This document shows, one piece after another, positions 27,521 through 36,271 of a stretch of 64,000 nucleotides of DNA. The position numbers and the translations under genes are program-made. Under the pieces are notes generated by a model that searched no databases, was not told where the DNA came from, and saw only the letters and a list, made by a program, of their open reading frames with translations. Source of the DNA: Bradyrhizobium sp. C9 (GTDB lineage: Bacteria; Pseudomonadota; Alphaproteobacteria; Rhizobiales; Xanthobacteraceae); assembly GCF_002532045.1 (NCBI RefSeq), contig NZ_NWTG01000007.1:294381-358380 (forward strand), read 5' to 3'. Numbering within the stretch: the stretch's first letter is position 1; the number at the start of each line of letters is the position of its first letter.

Positions 27521-28849
27521 TCAGTGTGCGACGGTTGACGGGATCGCGCCCGTCAATTCCGTCTCGCGCGGCTTGACGCGCATGGTGGCGGCGATGGCGG
27601 ATGCGACGAACAGGAAGCCGGCGATGCCGACCAGCGCCCAGGAGAAGCTTCCGGTGGAGTCCTTGATCAGGCCGATGCACCACGGGCCGATCAGCCCGCC
27701 GAACTGCGCCAGCGTGTTGACCATGGCGATCGCGGCGGCGCCGGCCGCGCCGGTCAGCAGCGAGGCGTTGATGCTCCAGAACAAGGGATTGCCGGCGTTC
27801 AGACTGAAGCCGACGATGCAGAGGAACACGAAGGCCAGCACCGGGCTCGCGACATAGGCGCTGCCGAGCATGGCGACGGCGGCGAGCAGATAGACGGCCG
27901 CAAGATGAAACTTGCGGTCGCCAGTCTTGTCCGAGCTGCGGCTCACCACGATGGTGCCGACGACGCCGAGTAGCGGCGGGATCGCCGAGAGGAAGCCGAC
28001 CTCGATGTTGCTCAGATTGCCCATGCCCTTGATGATCTGCGGCAGCCACAGCAGCAGGCCATAGATGCCGACCAGCGCGCAGCCGAACAGCGCCGCCAGC
28101 AGCCAGACCCTGATATCGAGCACGCATTCGATCAACCTGTGCTGCCCCTGTTGTTCGATCTCGGCCCGCTCAGTGGCGAGCTCGCCTTCCAGCCAGGCGG
28201 CCTGCTCTTTGGTGAGCCAACTCGCCTTGGCGGGACGCTCGGTCAGATAATAGAGCGTGAACAGGCCGAGCAGAATGGTCGGCACGCCTTCGGCGATGAA
28301 CATCCATTGCCAGCCGTGCAGGCCGGACGTGCCGTCAAACCAGGTCATGATGCTGGTCGAGATCGGCCCTCCAAGCACGGCCGAGAACGAGCCGGCGATG
28401 ATATAGCCGGCGACCGCGCGGGCGCGATAGCGTGCGGGGAACCAGTAGGTCAGATACAGCACCACGCCGGGCATGAAGCCGGCTTCCGCGATGCCGAGGC
28501 CGAACCGCATCACATAGAGGCTGAGCGGATTCCAGACAAAGGCGGTCAGCGTGGCGACGAGGCCCCAGGTGATCAGGATCCGCGCCAGCCAGATCCGCGC
28601 CCCGAGCCAGTGCAGCATCAGATTGCTCGGCACCTCGAGCACCATGTAGCCGAGGAAGAAGATGCTGGCGGCAAAGCCGAAGATCGCGGGGCTGAGGCCG
28701 AGGTCCTTGTTCATCGTCAGCCCGGCGTAGCCGAGATTGATGCGGTCGAGATAGTTGAAGAACATCATGACGAAGAGGATCGGGATCAGCCGCCAATAGA
28801 CCCGGCGGATGGTTTGCTGTTCGAGCTCGCTGACGGACGCTTGGCCCAT
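27521..28849 (-). CDS. MFS transporter, anion:cation symporter (phthalate/aromatic-acid) type
   Basis: ATG 28849 gives 442 residues with about 12 hydrophobic segments. The motif NYLDRINLGYAG in the first loop is typical of the anion:cation symporter family (phthalate, glucarate, allantoate uptake), and WLTKEQAAWLEGEL marks the central loop. The frame continues far upstream, to 30163, through the divergent LysR gene, which is spurious. It is probably first of the transcript with ligJ and ligK (35 and 33 base gaps). The most likely cargo is an aromatic acid or a ring-cleavage product. Confidence 0.9.
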   Translation of the reverse strand: MGQASVSELEQQTIRRVYWRLIPILFVMMFFNYLDRINLGYAGLTMNKDLGLSPAIFGFAASIFFLGYMVLEVPSNLMLHWLGARIWLARILITWGLVATLTAFVWNPLSLYVMRFGLGIAEAGFMPGVVLYLTYWFPARYRARAVAGYIIAGSFSAVLGGPISTSIMTWFDGTSGLHGWQWMFIAEGVPTILLGLFTLYYLTERPAKASWLTKEQAAWLEGELATERAEIEQQGQHRLIECVLDIRVWLLAALFGCALVGIYGLLLWLPQIIKGMGNLSNIEVGFLSAIPPLLGVVGTIVVSRSSDKTGDRKFHLAAVYLLAAVAMLGSAYVASPVLAFVFLCIVGFSLNAGNPLFWSINASLLTGAAGAAAIAMVNTLAQFGGLIGPWCIGLIKDSTGSFSWALVGIAGFLFVASAIAATMRVKPRETELTGAIPSTVAH

Positions 28850-29050
28850 TGGAATCCTCCCTTGCTTCTTGTTCTCGCGCTTGTGATCCGAACCGGGCGG
28901 AGCGCCTGTTATTCGCGGCGATTTCGCATGGCTGACCGGCTGCGCGTGTTGCCCCTTGGAGCATCGGCGTTTTGCCGCCAAGATCGGGAAACGGCCGTGG
29001 GAGGTCAAATACCGCTTTGACCCGTCACTTATAGGGAAACGGAATAAGCG

Positions 29051-29986
29051 ATGGATTACAGGCAGCTTCGCTACTTCATCGCGGTGGCCGAAGAACTCAG
29101 CTTCAGCCGCGCCGCCAAGCGGCTGCACGTCAGCCAGCCGCCGCTGAGCACGCAGATCAAGGCGATGGAAGAGGAGCTCGGCACCCAGCTGTTGTCTCGG
29201 ACGCGGCGTGCGGTCGAGCTCACCCAGGCCGGCCAGTTGCTGCTCGAGCACGCACGGCGGGCCGTCAGCGAGCTCGACCTTGCGTCGGAGACCGTGCGCC
29301 GCGCCGCGCGCGGGGAGGCCGGCGCCGTTCGTGTCGGCTTTACCGACTCGGTTCCGATGCTCGATATGTTCGCCGAACTGTTCCGCAGCTTCCGCGGCAG
29401 CTATCCGCGGGTGAAGATCGAGCTCAGGCACATGTCGACGGCGAAGCAGCTGCAGGCGCTGGCTGACGCCGAGCTCGACGTCGCGATCATGCGGCCGCCG
29501 CTGGATTTCCGGCCCGCGGCCGATCTGCAGGTTCATGTCGTCTGGCGCGATCGGCTGATGGTGTTCCTGCCGATCGATCATCCGCTCGCCGCCGCGCCCT
29601 GCAAGTTGAGCGTTGCCGACCTCGCCGAGCACGAATTCGTCGGCATGGCCGAGAGCGGTTGCGGCGTCGGCGACCAGGCGGCGATGTTGTGCCGGCGCGC
29701 CGGCTTTGCGCCGCGGATCGCGCAGGAAGCTCATGAACTGCGCACGGTGCTCAGCCTCGTGGCCGCCGGGATCGGACTTTCGATCCTGCCATCCTGTTAC
29801 CAGCAGGCTGGCGTCATGAACGTTGTCGCCAAAGCGCTGGACACGCCGGATGCGGAGAGCCGTATGCTGGTGGCGATGCGCTCGAACGCCTCGCTGCTGC
29901 CGCGCCGGTTCGTCGAATGCGCGCTGCAGGCGGCCTCGCGAAGTGCGCCGCCGCTGGTCCCCGAGGCCGCTGCGGCGATCCGCTGA
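29051..29986 (+). CDS. LysR family regulator of the MFS-ligJ-ligK unit
   Basis: The 311-residue product has a standard N-terminus MDYRQLRYFIAVAEELSFSRA with KRLHVSQPPLSTQIKAMEEELG. It belongs to the BenM/CatR/CbnR group, whose ligands are aromatic acids or muconates. It is divergent from the MFS gene over 201 bases, the expected layout for a LysR activator controlling that transcript. Confidence 0.9.
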   Translation: MDYRQLRYFIAVAEELSFSRAAKRLHVSQPPLSTQIKAMEEELGTQLLSRTRRAVELTQAGQLLLEHARRAVSELDLASETVRRAARGEAGAVRVGFTDSVPMLDMFAELFRSFRGSYPRVKIELRHMSTAKQLQALADAELDVAIMRPPLDFRPAADLQVHVVWRDRLMVFLPIDHPLAAAPCKLSVADLAEHEFVGMAESGCGVGDQAAMLCRRAGFAPRIAQEAHELRTVLSLVAAGIGLSILPSCYQQAGVMNVVAKALDTPDAESRMLVAMRSNASLLPRRFVECALQAASRSAPPLVPEAAAAIR

Positions 29987-30152
29987 TCGAGCTGCGCCGA
30001 AGCTGGCCGCGCGCACGAGCAGGCGACCTGCCGTGCGTGGCGCGCTGCGGTTCGCGCTCCCATACTTTCGTCGGCCGTAGTCTCCCGGAATGCAGTCTGG
30101 CGTCGCTCTTGCATACTTGAATTCAAAGTGCTGGGGCGCCGATTCGTCGTGT

Positions 30153-30174
30153 TTCGCCGGCAAAAGCCGGCGAA
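30153..30174. terminator. Perfect 9-bp hairpin after the LysR gene
   Basis: TTCGCCGGC (30153-30161) and GCCGGCGAA (30166-30174) pair exactly over an AAAA loop. It may end the LysR transcript or lie in the leader of the next gene; there is no clear T-run. A 10-bp palindrome TTGAATTCAA lies at 30117. The rest of 29987-30225 shows no gene. Confidence 0.45.
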
Positions 30175-30225
30175 CAGCAAGTGATGCGCGCCCGCAGCTG
30201 GATCGACACTTGCGGAGACGACACC

Positions 30226-30576
30226 ATGCACGCCATCACGCGTGCGGCACTGCTGCTTGGGACGATGTGGTTGACATCGCCGACCCTGGCGCGCGACGAC
30301 GGCCGCTACGCCAACTCACCTCTGAAACCCTGGTTTGAAAGCCTGCACAGCGGCTACGGACAATGCTGTTCCGACGCCGACGGATCCGTGGTCGCCGATC
30401 CGGACTGGGAATCGGATCACGGTCATTATCGCGTGCACATCGACGACGAATGGGTCGTGGTGCCGGACGAGGCCTTGATCACCGAGCCGAACAAGGTCGG
30501 GCGAACCATGGTGTGGAAGCACTATATCGACGGCCACCCGCGCGTGCGCTGCTTCATGCCGGGCAGCATGACCTGA
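30226..30576 (+). CDS. Secreted hypothetical protein with a CCSDADG motif
   Basis: ATG 30226 is chosen for GGAG nearby and gives 116 residues; upstream GTG 30181 would extend it by 15. A signal peptide (ITRAALLLGTMWLTSPTLA) is followed by KPWFESL.S..GQCCSDADGSVV and a later HYIDGHPRVRCFMPG. The Cys-Cys-Ser-Asp pattern with a distant Cys recurs in short exported rhizobial proteins of unknown function. Disulfides or metal binding are possible but not shown. Confidence 0.75.
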   Translation: MHAITRAALLLGTMWLTSPTLARDDGRYANSPLKPWFESLHSGYGQCCSDADGSVVADPDWESDHGHYRVHIDDEWVVVPDEALITEPNKVGRTMVWKHYIDGHPRVRCFMPGSMT

Positions 30577-30585
30577 GGCGTTGTC

Positions 30586-31299
30586 TCACACAGACGCGCG
30601 GCCGGTGAGAAAGCGCGTGACCACGCCGCCCAGCGTCGTGTGGTCGAGCGGCCCGGTGAGCGATGCCTTGGCGGTGTCGACCACGGCGTCCGGCGCGAGG
30701 CCGCGGCGCAGGTCGCACAGCGCGTCGGCGTAGTCGGCGGTGAACTCCGGATGCGGCTGCACCGACAGCGTCGTGCCGTTGGCGTAGAGCAGCCCGGCAT
30801 GCGGGGTGAACTCCGACGACATGATGGTGCGCGCGGAGGCGGGCGGTGTGATCACCTGGTCCTGGTGCGAGGCGGCCGCCGCGATCGTCTCGCCCGCGAG
30901 CAGCCCATTGTCCGGCGTCAGCTGGTAGACGTGGCGGCCGATGCCCCAGCCCTTCTCTGACTTGCGCACGGTGCCGCCGAGCGCCTGCGCGATCAGCTGA
31001 TGGCCGAAGCAGACGCCGACCATCGGAACGCGTTTGTCGTGGGCTGAGCGCACGAAGGCTTCGAGCGGCGCGATCCAGGCGACATCGTCATAGACGCCGG
31101 CCGCCGATCCCGTGATCAGGATCGCATCCAATGTGGCCGGATCCGGAAGCGGCTCGCCGTTGGCGACGCTGACGACGTCGCAGGCGATCGACGGATCTGA
31201 AGTGGCCACCATCCGCTGGAACATCTGCGGATAGCTGCCATGGCGCTCGCGGAATTGCGGACTGACGAGCCCGGTTTCGATGATGGTGATGCGGGGCAT
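30586..31299 (-). CDS. Class I glutamine amidotransferase-like protein
   Basis: The 237-residue single-domain protein has the oxyanion region (ILITGSAAGVYDD), the nucleophile elbow GVCFGHQLIAQALGG with its Cys near residue 97, and the catalytic His-Pro-Glu as QPHPEF near 183. This is the GMP-synthase-like GATase1 family without a synthetase domain. Stand-alone members include gamma-glutamyl hydrolases such as PuuD and small amidotransferases; the substrate is unknown. Confidence 0.87.
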   Translation of the reverse strand: MPRITIIETGLVSPQFRERHGSYPQMFQRMVATSDPSIACDVVSVANGEPLPDPATLDAILITGSAAGVYDDVAWIAPLEAFVRSAHDKRVPMVGVCFGHQLIAQALGGTVRKSEKGWGIGRHVYQLTPDNGLLAGETIAAAASHQDQVITPPASARTIMSSEFTPHAGLLYANGTTLSVQPHPEFTADYADALCDLRRGLAPDAVVDTAKASLTGPLDHTTLGGVVTRFLTGRASV

Positions 31300-31383
31300 G
31301 GAACGCGCGGATGGATGAGCAGGGATGATCCAGCCTTTACTCCGAAAGCGATGACGGCCACAAGCCGCGCGCGGGACCGTCGT

Positions 31384-32343
31384 TCAATTCCGTGACGGCG
31401 CCGCCGCGTCGATCGTTGCGGTGTGCTGCGCCGCCGGCGTCGGATTTTCGATCGCCTGCGTCGTCGCGACGATCGCGGGCTCGGTACGGTAGCGCGGCAG
31501 CTGATCCTCGAGCGAATAGCCGACGCAGAGCGCGAGGCTCGACCACACCGCCATGCTGAAATACAGCGACATCCAGGCGATCTCCTCGCGCCACTCGGCG
31601 ATGTCGTGGGTCACGACCCAGCGCCGGCTGACATCGCGCAGGCCGTCGAGCGGATGCAGCAGCGTGCCGCCTGCGGCGAGATTGGCGCGCCAGCGGTTCA
31701 GGTACATCGGGACGTCGATGGTCATCAGGAAGGCGAGGAAGGCGGCGATGCCGACGATCGCTGTGATGAAGGCCCAGCGCACCGGGCCGTGAAACTCGGG
31801 CAGCAGCCGGCACAGGGCGATCCCGACCAGGAAGAACACCACGGCCCAGATCGAGTTCTCGATCGCGTTGCAGAGATAATGGGTGGTCAGCACCGCATAC
31901 CAGGAGAAGCATTCCGCGATCACGATCAGCGGCACGATGATCCAGGCGATGTTCATCGTGGTCTCGGCGCCGGTCATGGTGCCGAGCTGATGCAGGATGA
32001 TCGCCCATTGCGCGGCGAAGCAGACCTCGGCGACGGTGGCGACGGTACGGCCGACCACGACGCTGGATAGCCAATGGTCGAACAGGCAGATGCGCTGCAC
32101 GTCGGCGCGCGGCAGCACCGAGCGGAAGGCGCAGCCGAACACATAGGCCGCGCACAGCAGCATCATCAGGCCGATGCCGGACGTGTTGCTGAAGCTGCCG
32201 TTGGACTGCTCGTGGAACTGGCGATACAGCGCGAACCAAACAGCGATATTGGCGGCGCTGACCAAGCTCAGAAAGCCCCACCACCGGACCACTGGATTCG
32301 ACCAAGCCAGCGTAACCGGCCGTGCCCGCCGCTCCATGCTCAT
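31384..32343 (-). CDS. Multi-span membrane protein of unknown function
   Basis: The 319-residue product has about seven to eight hydrophobic segments, beginning WWGFLSLVSAANIAVWFAL. Polar loops contain HWLSSVVVGRTVATVAEVCFAAQWAI and a conserved-looking ECFSWYAVLTTHYLCNAIENSIW. The C-terminal ~45 residues are Ala/Thr-rich and soluble. GGAG is seven bases before the ATG. I recognise no family with confidence. Its upstream region carries the six-copy TTGTGACAG array. Confidence 0.8.
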   Translation of the reverse strand: MSMERRARPVTLAWSNPVVRWWGFLSLVSAANIAVWFALYRQFHEQSNGSFSNTSGIGLMMLLCAAYVFGCAFRSVLPRADVQRICLFDHWLSSVVVGRTVATVAEVCFAAQWAIILHQLGTMTGAETTMNIAWIIVPLIVIAECFSWYAVLTTHYLCNAIENSIWAVVFFLVGIALCRLLPEFHGPVRWAFITAIVGIAAFLAFLMTIDVPMYLNRWRANLAAGGTLLHPLDGLRDVSRRWVVTHDIAEWREEIAWMSLYFSMAVWSSLALCVGYSLEDQLPRYRTEPAIVATTQAIENPTPAAQHTATIDAAAPSRN

Positions 32344-32453
32344 TCACCGCTCCGCGTGTAACCGAACTGATATTGAATTGTAGTAATTCTGTCATAGAAG
32401 GTGGCGAATCACGACTAAAAAATACGTGTGGCACGGGGCCGGGCAGGCTCCGA

Positions 32454-32546
32454 TTGTGACAGCGTTTGTGACAGCGGGCGCGGTTTGTGACAGCGGGCGC
32501 GGTTTGTGACAGCGCGGCGTTTGTGACAGCGCGGCGTTTGTGACAG
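32454..32546. repeat. Six-copy TTGTGACAG array
   Basis: TTGTGACAG starts at 32454, 32466, 32485, 32504, 32521 and 32538, spaced 12, 19, 19, 17 and 17 bases, with GC-rich spacers (gcgggcgcgg, cgcggcg). It is about 110-200 bases upstream of the membrane-protein start on the minus strand. The shape recalls an iteron or regulatory array, or slippage of a 17-19 bp unit. The 32344-32772 gap holds no gene that I can see. Confidence 0.8.
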
Positions 32547-32579
32547 TGAGCGCGTGGCTGCGCGGATCCTCTGTTCGTG

Positions 32580-32615
32580 ATTCCGGGCCTGCGTGCTGCG
32601 CACGCATCCCGGAAT
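32580..32615. repeat. Dispersed palindromic element
   Basis: ATTCCGGG (32580-32587) and CCCGGAAT (32608-32615) form outer arms; GCGTG (32591) and CACGC (32601) form an inner pair. This resembles the ubiquitous ATTCCGGG intergenic palindromes of Bradyrhizobium-type genomes. Confidence 0.6.
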
Positions 32616-32772
32616 GATGAGGGGGTACCGGCCCTCCAGCCTTCGCGATCGTGATCGAGGTTGGCGCCCGCCCCGGTAGGCAGGCCTCGCGCGATCATCT
32701 ATGGAACGGCCTTCCTTTTTCGGCCGAACCCGCACGGGCGGCTTCAAGCGAAGGCGCTTTGTGACGACGGAC

Positions 32773-33321
32773 ATGACGGCCAGCTACGATCCGCTGCTCC
32801 GCCGGATTCACTGGGCGACGGCGGTGCTGTTCATCGCGGCGATGCTGATCGGGCTCTATTGCGGGCTGCAGCCGGCGGGGACGTCACCGCGGCGCGAGCT
32901 GCTCGAGGTGCACAAATCACTCGGCGTCACCCTGTTCTTCCTGGCGATCCTGCGGCTGATGGTGCGCGCTGCGACCACGGCGCCGCCGGAGCCGGGCTCG
33001 TTCTCTCCGCTGATCAGGATCGCCGCAAGACTCAATCACTGGGCGCTCTACGCCATCCTGTTCGTGATGCCGGTGACCGGCTACATGTTCTCGTCGGCCG
33101 GCGGCTATTCGCTGCGCTATTTCTGGACCTTCAGCTGGCCGCGCCTGTTCGCCGACAACAAGGCGGTCGCGGAGGCGGGCGAACTCGCGCATGGCCTGCT
33201 GGCTTACTTCGTGTATGCGGTGGTCGCGCTGCATATCGCCGCGACGCTCTGGCATGTCGTCGTCAAGAAGGACGAGACGCTGGCGCGGATGTGGCCGCGC
33301 GCGAGCCGCCATCCATCCTGA
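32773..33321 (+). CDS. Cytochrome b561-family membrane protein
   Basis: ATG 32773 gives 182 residues (GTG 32761 also possible). The four-span b561 layout is clear: RRIHWATAVLFIAAMLIGL, VHKSLGVTLFFLAILRL, LNHWALYAILFVMPVTGY and LLAYFVYAVVALHIAATLWHVV. The histidines at these spans would ligate two haems b. Such proteins pass electrons between quinol and periplasmic partners, for example superoxide. There are no clear operon partners. Confidence 0.88.
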   Translation: MTASYDPLLRRIHWATAVLFIAAMLIGLYCGLQPAGTSPRRELLEVHKSLGVTLFFLAILRLMVRAATTAPPEPGSFSPLIRIAARLNHWALYAILFVMPVTGYMFSSAGGYSLRYFWTFSWPRLFADNKAVAEAGELAHGLLAYFVYAVVALHIAATLWHVVVKKDETLARMWPRASRHPS

Positions 33322-33355
33322 AGTCGAGATTAGATCAGTCTAGCGGCAAAGTCGC

Positions 33356-33388
33356 TGCACCTCCCTCGCAAGCGGGAGAGGGGGCGCA
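33356..33388 (+). repeat. Dispersed palindromic repeat B, copy 2
   Basis: The sequence contains cacctccctcgcaagcggg followed by agagggggcgca, and matches the copies at 44623-44655 and (inverted) 22881-22910. It lies between the convergent b561 and Lrp genes. Confidence 0.7.
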
Positions 33389-33421
33389 ATCCCGTCGCGG
33401 TCACAAGTCGACCATTCCGGT

Positions 33422-33895
33422 TCAGCCGCGCAGCGCGGTTTCCGGAATGGTGCGGCGGACCACCTCGCGCATCGCGAAGCTGGAATGGATGCGGGCGACG
33501 CCCGGCATCCGCGACAGATGCTGCTTGTGGATGCGCTCGAAGTCAGCGATGTCGCGGGCGATGACCTGCAAATGATAATCGTCGCTGCCCGACATCAGAT
33601 GGCAGGACACGACGTCGGGGCAGCGCGCGATCGCGGCCTCGAAGGCTGCGAGATAATCCTCGCTCTGCTTCTCCAGCGTGATGGTGACGACGACGGTCGT
33701 CACGAGGCCAAGCGCTGATGGTTCGAGGTCGACACGATAGCCGCGGATCACGCCGATCTCCTCGAGATGGCGGATGCGCCGCGCGCAGGCGGTCGGCGAC
33801 AGCCCGACCTTCTCGGCGAGCTCGATCTGGCTGGCGCGTGCGTCGGCGACCAGCTCGGCAAGGATTCTGAGATCGATACGATCGAGACCGTCCAC
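33422..33895 (-). CDS. Lrp/AsnC family regulator, likely of alanine dehydrogenase
   Basis: A GTG at 33895 with AAGGA upstream gives 157 residues; the frame runs to 33994 but with no family match. The N-terminal DNA-binding part reads DGLDRIDLRILAELVADARA with LSPTACARRIRHLEEIGVI. The RAM domain continues to about 150 (VSCHLMSGSDDYHLQVIA). It is divergent from ald over 146 bases, and Lrp-type proteins commonly activate ald in response to alanine. Confidence 0.9.
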   Translation of the reverse strand: MDGLDRIDLRILAELVADARASQIELAEKVGLSPTACARRIRHLEEIGVIRGYRVDLEPSALGLVTTVVVTITLEKQSEDYLAAFEAAIARCPDVVSCHLMSGSDDYHLQVIARDIADFERIHKQHLSRMPGVARIHSSFAMREVVRRTIPETALRG

Positions 33896-34041
33896 GCAGT
33901 TTTCCTTCAAGAGCCGAGCCAAGAGCGAAGGATATGAGCGTATTTGGTTGTGAGCAAGCCGGAATTCGCTGAGAAACGCCGTGTGTCGGGGCATAGCCTT
34001 GAGCGTGGCGGAAACGAATCCAATGCTTCAAGGAGCGGACC

Positions 34042-35157
34042 ATGCGCATCGGCGTGCCCAAGGAAATCAAGGTCGAGGAATATCGGGTCGGGCTGACGCC
34101 TGCCTCGGTGCGGGAATATGTGGCGCACGGCCACGAGGTGGTGGTCCAGCGCGGCGCCGGTGACGGCATCGGCGCCGGCGACGACGTCTACACCCAGGCC
34201 GGCGCACGGATTGCCGATACCGCCGAAGAGGTGTTCTCGGTTGCCGAGATGGTCGTGAAGGTGAAGGAGCCGCAGCCGTCCGAATGGAGCAGGCTGCGCG
34301 AGGGCCAGATCCTCTTCACCTATCTGCATCTCGCGCCCGACGTGCCGCAGACCACGGGGCTGATCGCCTCCGGTTGCACGGCGGTCGCCTATGAAACCGT
34401 GACCGACGCGCATGGCGGGCTGCCGCTGCTCGCGCCGATGAGCGAAGTCGCCGGCCGGCTTGCGATCGAGGCCGCGGGCGCTGCGCTGCGTAAATCCGCC
34501 GACGGCATGGGCAAGCTGCTCGGCGGCGTGCCGGGCGTTCCGCCGGCGCGCGTTGCGATCATCGGTGGCGGCGTGGTCGGCACCCACGCGGCGCGAATGG
34601 CCGCAGGGCTCGGCAGCGACGTCACCATCCTCGACCGTTCGTTGCCGCGGCTCCGCGCGCTGGACGACCTCTTCCTCGGGCGCATCCGCACCCGTTACGC
34701 CACGCTGGAGGCGATCGAGCAGGAGGTCTTCGCTGCCGACGTCGTGATCGGCGCGGTGCTGGTGCCCGGCGCCAGCGCGCCAAAGCTGGTGTCACGCGCA
34801 CAGCTTGGAGGTATGAAACGCCGTGCGGTGCTGGTCGACGTCGCGATCGACCAGGGCGGCTGCTTCGAGACCTCGAAGGCGACCACGCACCAGGCGCCGA
34901 CCTATCTGGTCGACGACATCGTGCATTATAGCGTCGCCAACATGCCGGGCGCGGTGCCGGTCACCTCAAGCCACGCGCTCAACCACGCCACCTTGCCGTT
35001 CGGACTGGCGCTTGCGTCGAAGGGGCTGCGCGCGCTGGTCGAGGACCCGCATCTGCGTGCCGGCCTCAACGTCCATCGCGGCCGCATCACCAACCGCGCG
35101 GTGGCTGAGAGCCAGCATCTGTCGGCCGTGATGCCGGAGGAAGCACTGGCGTCGTGA
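34042..35157 (+). CDS. ald: Alanine dehydrogenase
   Basis: The 371-residue protein is typical. It starts MRIGVPKEIKVEEYRVGLTP, with the substrate-site KVKEPQPSEW near 74-83 and TYLHLAPD near 94. The NAD site GGGVVGTHAARMAAGLGSDV is near 176-195 and SSHALNHATLPF near 310. It interconverts L-alanine and pyruvate/ammonia with NAD+ in the cytoplasm. AAGGAGCGGACC precedes the ATG. An Lrp-type regulator lies divergent. Confidence 0.97.
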   Translation: MRIGVPKEIKVEEYRVGLTPASVREYVAHGHEVVVQRGAGDGIGAGDDVYTQAGARIADTAEEVFSVAEMVVKVKEPQPSEWSRLREGQILFTYLHLAPDVPQTTGLIASGCTAVAYETVTDAHGGLPLLAPMSEVAGRLAIEAAGAALRKSADGMGKLLGGVPGVPPARVAIIGGGVVGTHAARMAAGLGSDVTILDRSLPRLRALDDLFLGRIRTRYATLEAIEQEVFAADVVIGAVLVPGASAPKLVSRAQLGGMKRRAVLVDVAIDQGGCFETSKATTHQAPTYLVDDIVHYSVANMPGAVPVTSSHALNHATLPFGLALASKGLRALVEDPHLRAGLNVHRGRITNRAVAESQHLSAVMPEEALAS

Positions 35158-35211
35158 GATAGTTTGGATTGAAGCGCTTCGGATACACCTCTCCTCCCGG
35201 AGGTGAACTCC

Positions 35212-35298
35212 GTAGCCCGGATGCCGGTAGCGAAATCGGGAGCAGGCCTCTACGTTGAGGAACTGATCCCGATTTCGCTTCGCCGCAATCCGGGCTAC
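35212..35298. repeat. 87-bp nested inverted repeat (GTAGCCCGGAT type)
   Basis: GTAGCCCGGAT (35212-35222) pairs with ATCCGGGCTAC (35288-35298), and inside it AGCGAAATCGGGA (35229-35241) pairs exactly with 35267-35279. It lies between the convergent ald and IclR genes and could act as a bidirectional terminator. GTAGCCCGGAT palindromes are common in this group of bacteria. Confidence 0.8.
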
Positions 35299-35338
35299 GG
35301 CTTTGTCTTCCACCCGACGCGTCAAGCGTCCTCAGAGG

Positions 35339-36127
35339 TCATTTCTCGACGAATCTTGGTCCGGCTTCGCCGGTTAGTTCTTTCAGCCGGCTCTGCATGA
35401 CATCAATGATCTGCGCGCGCTTTGCTGCGATCCGTTCGATTGGTCCGCCGATGCCGATGGCGAGCGGCGCGCGTCGCTTCGGCAGAGGAACGAGCATGCC
35501 AATTGTGTTCGCGCCCGGCGTCGTGCGGCCACCTGTCTCGGAAAAGCCGCGGCGGCGAATGCGCTCGACCTCTTCGAGAAAGACTGCTTCGCGAACCCGC
35601 GCCGACTGACTCGGCTCCTCGGCGTTGTTGCGCCGGATAATGCCGCGAATTTTGGTGTTCGGCATCTGGCTCAGCAGCACGTGGCCGAGCGCGGTCCGAA
35701 CCATCGGTCGTATCTGGCCGGCTTGGGCAGTGTACTGAAGCTGAGAGCCGCCGGGGACAACGTGCAGATACTGCATCCCGGCGGCGCCGGCCTGTTGTCC
35801 AAGCATGACGGTTTCGCCGCCTGTCGCGGTCCAGAGTTCCTCCATCAGATCGGTGAGCTTGGTATCGCGGAACGGAGAACGACGGATCCAGTCGCCGAGC
35901 AGATTGACCCGGTAGCTCGGGATGAAACGCCGGCTCTTTCGCTCGTATTCGAGGTAGTTCAATTCAACGAGACAGCGCAGCAGCACCGACGTGCTCGATT
36001 GCGGCATCTCCAGCGCGGAAGCGATTTCAGTCACGGAAGCCGCCCGCTTTGTTTTCCGAAAGAACTCCAGAACTGCAAACGTCCGCATGGCCGATTTGAC
36101 GATGGCCGTCTTATTCGGATTCGGCAT
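35339..36127 (-). CDS. IclR family transcriptional regulator
   Basis: The 262-residue product has the N-terminal helix-turn-helix (AVLEFFRKTKRAASVTEIASALEM, SSTSVLLRCLVELNYL). The IclR effector domain follows from about 85 (WTATGGETVMLGQQ, VRTALGHVLLSQMP, INTIGMLVP-like NTIGMLVPLP). It is divergent from the leuC-like gene, with a 16-bp palindrome between them, so it probably controls the six-gene operon at 36272-42217 in answer to a carboxylic acid. Confidence 0.92.
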   Translation of the reverse strand: MPNPNKTAIVKSAMRTFAVLEFFRKTKRAASVTEIASALEMPQSSTSVLLRCLVELNYLEYERKSRRFIPSYRVNLLGDWIRRSPFRDTKLTDLMEELWTATGGETVMLGQQAGAAGMQYLHVVPGGSQLQYTAQAGQIRPMVRTALGHVLLSQMPNTKIRGIIRRNNAEEPSQSARVREAVFLEEVERIRRRGFSETGGRTTPGANTIGMLVPLPKRRAPLAIGIGGPIERIAAKRAQIIDVMQSRLKELTGEAGPRFVEK

Positions 36128-36140
36128 GGCTGGCTCCTCG

Positions 36141-36156
36141 GCGGGTCAAGACCCGC
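36141..36156. other. Short perfect dyad just upstream of the IclR start
   Basis: GCGGGTC (36141-36147) and GACCCGC (36150-36156) are exact complements two bases apart. It may be a leader hairpin or a second operator next to 36162-36177. Confidence 0.4.
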
Positions 36157-36161
36157 GCCTC

Positions 36162-36177
36162 CATCACATATGTGATG
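36162..36177. promoter_or_regulatory. Perfect 16-bp palindrome, candidate IclR operator
   Basis: CATCACATATGTGATG is its own reverse complement. It lies 35 bases before the IclR start and 95 bases before the leuC-like start, inside the only promoter region available to both. Confidence 0.65.
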
Positions 36178-36271
36178 TTAGGGCAAAACTGCTTCACTTG
36201 ACGACAACTTTGGCACAGATTGGCGCCCAACAAGACCAAGCCATGAAAACGCAGAGAGCAGGGGAAGGCGG

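Noticed and set aside
28850..30163. 438-residue N-terminal extension of the MFS frame
   Set aside because: The extension is antisense to the LysR gene and has no transporter features; ATG 28849 fits the family start.
32454..32546. CRISPR array
   Set aside because: The repeated unit is only 9 bases with 3-10 base spacers that are themselves repetitive; no cas genes are present.
36211..36226. Sigma-54 promoter before the leuC-like gene
   Set aside because: TGGCAC is present, but the GC of the -12 box is one base out of register, so the match is not convincing.
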